Below are positions 60,396 to 64,000 of a stretch of 64,000 nucleotides of DNA, in pieces. The stretch comes from a bacterium (lineage in GTDB: Bacteria; Vulcanimicrobiota; Vulcanimicrobiia; Vulcanimicrobiales; Vulcanimicrobiaceae). The notes below the pieces were generated by a model that saw nothing but the letters and a program-made list of their open reading frames with translations, did no database searches and was not told the origin of the DNA. Position numbers and translations under genes: made by a program. Each line of letters begins with the position of its first letter. Within the stretch, counting starts at the first letter, position 1. The stretch is from positions 181,140 through 245,139 of the forward strand of contig JAJYFL010000002.1 of assembly GCA_021790935.1 (NCBI GenBank), in the 5' to 3' direction.

Positions 60396-60654
60396 GCTCA
60401 GCATGACACGCGGTGACGGTGAGCGTGGATTACAAGACGATCCCGCGTGGAGGGCGAGCAGGGCGTTGCACGAGCGGCTGTGACCGACGAGCGAAGCCAG
60501 GATGGCGAGAGCGAGGAGGCACAGCAGTAGGAGCGCAGCCCGGAGGGCGGAGCGACGAACGGCGCTCGTGCGACGCCCTGCTCGCCCTCCACGCGCGCAC
60601 CAAACAACGCTCAGCCCTTCGTCCTTCGTCCTTCGACAAGCTCAGGATGACACG
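60396..60654. repeat. Dispersed GCTCAG-ATGACACG short repeat flanking a palindromic element
   Basis: GCTCAGCATGACACG (60396-60410) and GCTCAGGATGACACG (60640-60654) are near-identical direct repeats, with a third partial copy (GGATGACACGGGG) at 60661. They bracket the long palindrome at 60444-60595. The gap 60378-60677 contains no gene. Confidence 0.5.
60444..60595. repeat. 152-bp palindromic element with 33-bp inverted arms
   Basis: Arms at 60444-60476 and 60563-60595 are complementary over 33 bp with one mismatch; the 86-nt interior has a further GCTGTG/CACAGC pairing. It has no coding potential. Size and symmetry fit a miniature inverted-repeat element or a large hairpin RNA. It separates the thiolase gene from the convergent hydratase gene. 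Confidence 0.65.
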
Positions 60655-60677
60655 GGGGCGGGATGACACGGGGCGGG

Positions 60678-61682
60678 TCAGTTGCGTAGGGGCGTGCCGG
60701 TGGAGAGAATGTGCCGCATGCGGTCCTGCGTCTTCGGGTTCCAGACGAGCGTCTCGAAGTACTCCGTCTCGAGGTCGAGCAGTTCGTCATGCGAAACGGT
60801 GCGCGCGTGCCCCGGACCGCCGGTCATCACGCGCGCAATCGCGCGGCCGATCTGCGCGTCGTACTCCGATGCCGCGCCCGACGCCCGAGCGGCATCGATC
60901 GCGCGGTCGACGGCGGCGTAGCCCACGTCGCCGAGCACGGGGATTGCCGTGCGATGCGGTGGCGCGATGTAATTTTCCGCGAGTTCGAGGACGCGCATCT
61001 TCGCGTCGCTTATGAGCAACGGGAGATCGTTCGTGATCCGATCGTGCGCGGCCAGAAAATTGAGCGCGCGCGCCTCGCCGGCGTCTTTGCTTCGCTTCGC
61101 GTATGCGATCGTCTCGAAGGCCTGGCGAAGCCCTTGCGCCGGGTCGCCCGTCGCCTCGACGCAACGGGCGTAGAGTTCGCTCGTGCCGCCGAGATCCGGT
61201 AGGATGCCAACGGCAGCCTCGGGCAGCGATGCCTGTAGGCCGGCGTGCGCCTGCACGCGATCGGCATACAGGCTGAGTTCGAGCCCGCCGCCGATGGTAA
61301 GGTTGAACGGCGCGGCGACCGTCGGAAACGGCACGGTCCGCATGCCCGTCGTCAGGCGCTGAACGCGCTTGCCGCCCTCGCGGAAGAGCGCGCGATCGTC
61401 CTTGAGAGCGTCGAGCAGCGAGAGCAGCCACTGCAGGTTTGCTCCGAACGAGAAATGCTTGCCCTGGTTGCCGACGACCAAACCCTTGTAGGCTCCGGGG
61501 ATACTGCGATTGGCGTGCTCCCAGACCTCCAAGATGTCGCCGTCAAGCGTGTTGGACTTCGAATGAAACTCGAGGCAGAGAACGCCGTCGCCCAGGTCGA
61601 GCAGGGAGGCGGCGGCGTTGGCGGCCAGTACCCGGTCTGGGTCTCTGCGGATGTCGTCGAGAACGATCGGCTTTTGTAGCAT
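60678..61682 (-). CDS. Stand-alone enoyl-CoA hydratase domain of FadN type
   Basis: A 334-residue crotonase-fold protein that matches the C-terminal hydratase half of FadN-type 3-hydroxyacyl-CoA dehydrogenases: [55 protein letters not shown] and the PDLGGTSELYAR block. The usual N-terminal NAD-dependent dehydrogenase part is absent, and no upstream sequence encodes it. It may be a split form or the remnant of a larger gene. ATG 61682 is used; an in-frame GTG four codons earlier is possible. Confidence 0.78.
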   Translation of the reverse strand: MLQKPIVLDDIRRDPDRVLAANAAASLLDLGDGVLCLEFHSKSNTLDGDILEVWEHANRSIPGAYKGLVVGNQGKHFSFGANLQWLLSLLDALKDDRALFREGGKRVQRLTTGMRTVPFPTVAAPFNLTIGGGLELSLYADRVQAHAGLQASLPEAAVGILPDLGGTSELYARCVEATGDPAQGLRQAFETIAYAKRSKDAGEARALNFLAAHDRITNDLPLLISDAKMRVLELAENYIAPPHRTAIPVLGDVGYAAVDRAIDAARASGAASEYDAQIGRAIARVMTGGPGHARTVSHDELLDLETEYFETLVWNPKTQDRMRHILSTGTPLRN

Positions 61683-61753
61683 TGCCTGCGCCACTTGCAC
61701 GTCGTTCGCGTGCGCTCCCGCCGCCGAGCGGGAGCGCGCCGCAGAGCCGGCAG

Positions 61754-61948
61754 TTAGCCGTGAAACGCGACGATAGCGACAAGGCCGGCCGCGACGCCTG
61801 CCACGGCGACGCCCGCCGCGGCCATCGAGAGCACGCGTTTCGAGAAGACCTTGCGGACGATGAAGAGCGAAGGCAGGCTGATCGCCGGGAGGGTCACGAG
61901 GAGTGCGGCAGCCGGACCTACCAAGAGGCGGCGCAGTGCTCCAGCCAT
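61754..61948 (-). pseudogene. 3' fragment of an ArsP_1/DUF318-type permease
   Basis: A 64-codon frame encodes two hydrophobic segments (LLVGPAAALLVTLPAISLPSLFIV; VLSMAAAGVAVAGVAAGLVAIV, shown in pieces) that resemble the C-terminus of DUF318 permeases (PAxSLPS motif). The matching 5' fragment lies at 63336-63737 on the same strand, on the other side of the TnpB element. The two pieces together are much shorter than a full permease, so material was also lost. Confidence 0.55.
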
Positions 61949-61986
61949 AATTCGTTTCCCGCATTTGGCTGGTGGTGAAACGCCGC

Positions 61987-62024
61987 AGCGCCCCGGAGGG
62001 CGCTCACACGGCCACCCATGTGGC
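61987..62024. repeat. Left-end hairpins of the TnpB element
   Basis: AGCGCCC-CGGA-GGGCGCT (61987-62004) and GCCAC-CCAT-GTGGC (62011-62024) are two small perfect hairpins just upstream of tnpB. Subterminal hairpins of this type mark the ends of IS200/IS605-like elements. Confidence 0.5.
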
Positions 62025-62037
62025 ACAGCGTATCATG

Positions 62038-62043
62038 TATACT
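62038..62043 (+). promoter_or_regulatory. -10 box (TATACT) of tnpB, leaderless start
   Basis: TATACT ends 6 nt before GTG 62050. The in-frame ATG at 62035 lies upstream of the expected transcription start, and the family-typical N-terminus begins right after the GTG. Confidence 0.45.
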
Positions 62044-62049
62044 TGGAAC

Positions 62050-63264
62050 GTGGATTCCGCCGTCTCGCGCAAGCTCGTCTATCGCTTGTATCCGTCACGC
62101 TGCCAAGAGGCGGCGCTGCGCGATATGCTCGGGTTACACCAGCGCCTCTATAACGCCGCGCTCGAGCAGCGTATCGCGGCTTGGCGGCTGCAACGTAAGA
62201 GCCTCTCGGCGTACGACCAAAGCCGCGATCTCACCGCTCTGCGCACCGACGACGAGCGTTACGCTGCGCTCAACGCGCAGTCGGCTCAGGTGACGCTGCA
62301 ACGGCTCCACTTGGCCTTTGCGGCGTTCTTCCGGCGTTGCAAGAAGGGCGAGACGCCCGGATTCCCGCGTTTCCGGTCGTTCGACCGCTTCTCGGGCTGG
62401 GGATACAAGACGCACGGCGACGGCTTCCGGTTCACGCCGGGCGACGGCAATCGGCACGGCAAGCTGCGTCTCTCAGGCATCGGCACGGTCTCCGTACGCG
62501 GTCGCGCCCGCACACCGGGCGAGGCGAAGACCTGCGAAATCCAGCATAAAGCCGGGCGCTGGTACGCTTCGATCACGGTTTCGTGCCGGCCGCAGCGAAC
62601 GGGCGGAACGCAGGCGATCGGTCTTGATTGGGGCGTTGAGACGTTCGCCACCATCGCGCACGAAGACGACGGCTTCTCGGCTATTGAGAATCCCCGCTTC
62701 ATGTGGCAAGCGAAAGCCGCGCTAGAGTCCGCGCAGCAGAACCTCGCGCGCAAGGCCAAACGCTCGAAGAACCGTACAAAGGCTCGCCGCCTAGTCGCTG
62801 CGATCCATCGCAAGACCACCGCCAAGCGGTTGGGCTTCTTGCACCAACAATCGGCAAAGATCGTCGCCGACTCGGGTCTGATCGCCACCGAGTCCCTCAC
62901 GGTGAAAAACATGACCCGGTCGGCGAAAGGAACCGTTGAATCTCCTGGGCGCAACGTCGCCCAGAAAGCGGGCTTGAATCGAGAGATTTTCGCCACCGCT
63001 CCACGCGCATTTCTCGATATGATTCGATACAAAGCGGCAGAGGCTGGTATTGCGTTCATCGAGGTTCCATCGCGCAAAGTCAAGCCGTCACAGACCTGTT
63101 CGGCGTGTTGGAAACAACGCAAGAAGGCGCTCTCCGAACGACAGCACGTCTGCTCCTGCGGCTTGGTTCTCTCACGCGATCAGAACGCTGCGCGCGTGAA
63201 CCTCTTATGGGCGCTTGCCCAAACCGGCCGGGAACCGACCGGGTGCCTCGCGCAATCCGCGTGA
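62050..63264 (+). CDS. tnpB: TnpB RNA-guided nuclease
   Basis: A 404-residue TnpB protein, ancestor type of Cas12. The N-terminus KLVYRLYPSRCQEAALR is family-typical. The RuvC triad is intact: Asp193 (IGLDWGVETFA), Glu281 (LIATESLTVKNM) and Asp377 (LSRDQNAARVN). The zinc ribbon Cys350-xx-Cys353 and Cys368-x-Cys370 is present. It should therefore be active with an omegaRNA from the 3' end of the gene and right end of the element. GTG 62050 is chosen from the -10 position. Confidence 0.9.
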   Translation: MDSAVSRKLVYRLYPSRCQEAALRDMLGLHQRLYNAALEQRIAAWRLQRKSLSAYDQSRDLTALRTDDERYAALNAQSAQVTLQRLHLAFAAFFRRCKKGETPGFPRFRSFDRFSGWGYKTHGDGFRFTPGDGNRHGKLRLSGIGTVSVRGRARTPGEAKTCEIQHKAGRWYASITVSCRPQRTGGTQAIGLDWGVETFATIAHEDDGFSAIENPRFMWQAKAALESAQQNLARKAKRSKNRTKARRLVAAIHRKTTAKRLGFLHQQSAKIVADSGLIATESLTVKNMTRSAKGTVESPGRNVAQKAGLNREIFATAPRAFLDMIRYKAAEAGIAFIEVPSRKVKPSQTCSACWKQRKKALSERQHVCSCGLVLSRDQNAARVNLLWALAQTGREPTGCLAQSA

Positions 63265-63275
63265 GCAACACGAAA

Positions 63276-63306
63276 CTCCACCCTGTGCGCATCGCGTCAG
63301 GTGGAG
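63276..63306. repeat. Right-end hairpin of the TnpB element
   Basis: CTCCACC (63276-63282) pairs with GGTGGAG (63300-63306) over a 17-nt loop, 12 nt after the tnpB stop. This is the expected place for the element's right end, where the guide part of the omegaRNA would begin. Confidence 0.45.
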
Positions 63307-63335
63307 TAGTTCATCAGTGGACCGGTGCAGCACGT

Positions 63336-63737
63336 TCACATCATGCCGGTGAGCGAGAAGGCACCGGCGATCGCGGTCGAGCGAACGTTCGTGCCGCCGA
63401 TCAGCCGCCGCAGCCAGCGCCTCGGGACGAATACTTGAACGGTCGCGCCGAGCAACAGCGCGAGCACCACCGCCTCCCAGACCGCCGTGAAATAGGCGAC
63501 CGCGTATTGCCACGCGGCCTGCAACCCAACCGCCGGAGCCGCGGTCGCGCTTCCACTGACGATCGACGCACCTATCGAATGAGCCGCTGCGGCGAGGTGG
63601 GCCTCCTGCCAGTACGGCATCCACTTGACGATTGCCAGCCCGACGATCGCCGCCACGAGGAACGACGTCGTGCCAACGAGGAGCCGCGTGCCCGATGCGG
63701 CGCGGCCGGGCGGCAGCGTTTCCTGCGAAAGTGACAC
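63336..63737 (-). pseudogene. 5' fragment of an ArsP_1/DUF318-type permease, stopped at a Cys codon position
   Basis: From GTG 63737 (ribosome site AGGAGC) 133 residues match the N-terminal half of DUF318 permeases: two helices, YFTAVWEAVVLALLLGATVQVFVPRRWL and the approach to the MMCTCC motif. The frame reads MM, then TGA, then TCCTGP, so the first Cys codon of the expected C-T-C-C motif appears as a stop. About ten codons later the sequence runs into the TnpB element's right end. Loss of function by nonsense change and insertion is the simplest reading. Confidence 0.6.
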
Positions 63738-63747
63738 GGGGGCTCCT

Positions 63748-64000
63748 TTATCGAGGCGCGCAGGTGCGGAAACCTGCGACGACGTCCCGGCGGTGCGGAC
63801 GGTAAAAATTGCGCCACCGCGTGGTGACGAGGCGGGCTCGCGTCGACCACGCGCCGCCGCGCAGGACGAAGTGATCGCCGAACCATGGTTCGGAGTACTC
63901 TTTGTACGGATCCGGCGCGAAACCGGGGTAGGGTTCGAACGGGGTGGAGGTCCACTCCCAAACGTTACCGATCATCTGGCGGCAGCCGAACGGGCTCTCA
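63748..64000 (-). CDS. EgtB/SUMF1-type protein, C-terminal part (gene continues beyond the window)
   Basis: The visible 83 residues read SPFGCRQMIGNVWEWTSTPF, then PYPGFAPDPYKEY, VLRGGAWSTR and RNFYRPHRRDVVAGFRTC, which is the C-terminal block of EgtB/formylglycine-generating-type nonhaem iron proteins. PYPGF and RNF favour the ergothioneine enzyme EgtB or its selenoneine relative over sulfatase activators. The frame is open to the window edge, so the ATG at 63975 is internal. The permease gene starts 10 nt after its stop, so the two were probably co-transcribed. Confidence 0.82.
   Translation of the reverse strand, partial: ESPFGCRQMIGNVWEWTSTPFEPYPGFAPDPYKEYSEPWFGDHFVLRGGAWSTRARLVTTRWRNFYRPHRRDVVAGFRTCAPR

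Larger units (their letters stand above)
61987..63306 (+). mobile_element. IS605/IS1341-like element carrying only tnpB
   Basis: The element spans from the left-end hairpins to the right-end hairpin at 63276-63306 and carries tnpB but no tnpA transposase, so it would need help in trans to move. It sits between the two halves of a permease gene on the opposite strand. Exact ends cannot be fixed without a comparison to an empty site. Confidence 0.6.

Noticed and set aside
63336-63338. TGA as selenocysteine codon in the permease
   Set aside because: The frame ends again about ten codons later at the TnpB element's end, and no SECIS-like hairpin is evident directly downstream. A nonsense change in a dead gene is simpler.

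Overview
The window is a gene-dense, high-GC bacterial chromosome segment. Long operons run with start and stop codons overlapping by 4 nt (ATGA or GTGA). GTG starts are common, and several genes look leaderless: a TANNNT box lies 6-8 nt before the start codon. A Wza-type polysaccharide export protein points to a diderm envelope. A ba3-type oxidase and a beta-oxidation operon point to an aerobic heterotroph. FHA proteins beside a SEDS gene, together with a topA-trmFO-hslV-hslU block, fit a deep-branching terrestrial lineage such as Eremiobacterota (WPS-2). That placement is inference from gene content, not a marker-gene result.

Layout. 1-11.2 kb: a partial histone H1-like gene, then housekeeping genes topA, trmFO, hslV, hslU, def, fmt, rsmB, two FHA-domain genes and a RodA/FtsW-type SEDS gene. 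11.3-13.6 kb: a lipoprotein cytochrome c, a lethal-factor-like metallopeptidase, an unknown protein and a universal stress protein. 13.8-17.6 kb: a ba3-type cytochrome oxidase operon, including a 36-codon subunit IIa gene, joined to a two-component pair. 17.6-18.6 kb: two paralogous SRPBCC-like proteins.

18.8-24.6 kb: an apparently unusual peptide-modification (RiPP) locus. An ABC exporter and a PqqD chaperone converge on two tandem precursor-like micro-genes, two HprK-like kinases and a signal-peptidase/nucleotidyltransferase fusion. No lasso cyclase is present, and the putative cores lack an acidic ring-closing residue.

24.8-45.0 kb: a large exopolysaccharide locus. It holds an initiating phosphoglycosyl transferase, many GT2 and GT4 glycosyltransferases, a UDP-sugar dehydrogenase, a three-module protein ending in a glucuronyl C5-epimerase, an O-antigen ligase and a flippase fused to a uronate-dehydrogenase-like domain. 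Embedded in it is a second peptide-modification cassette: PqqD, HprK-like kinase, B2 transglutaminase-like protease and nucleotidyltransferase. 45.0-54.3 kb: regulators (NarL-type, GGDEF/EAL, LuxR-type), then the export machinery (Poly_export/SLBB, Wzz/BY-kinase), a pseudo-receiver and a secreted CAP protein. 54.8-61.7 kb: a PadR regulator and a fatty-acid beta-oxidation operon. 61.75-64 kb: a permease gene broken by a TnpB element, then the C-terminus of an EgtB-like protein.

Non-coding structure is rich. A triple GTAAC direct repeat with exact 11-bp period occurs upstream of both the NarL-type regulator and PadR. There are several long inverted repeats at gene ends, and a hairpin with a UUCG loop between the RiPP precursors and their kinases.
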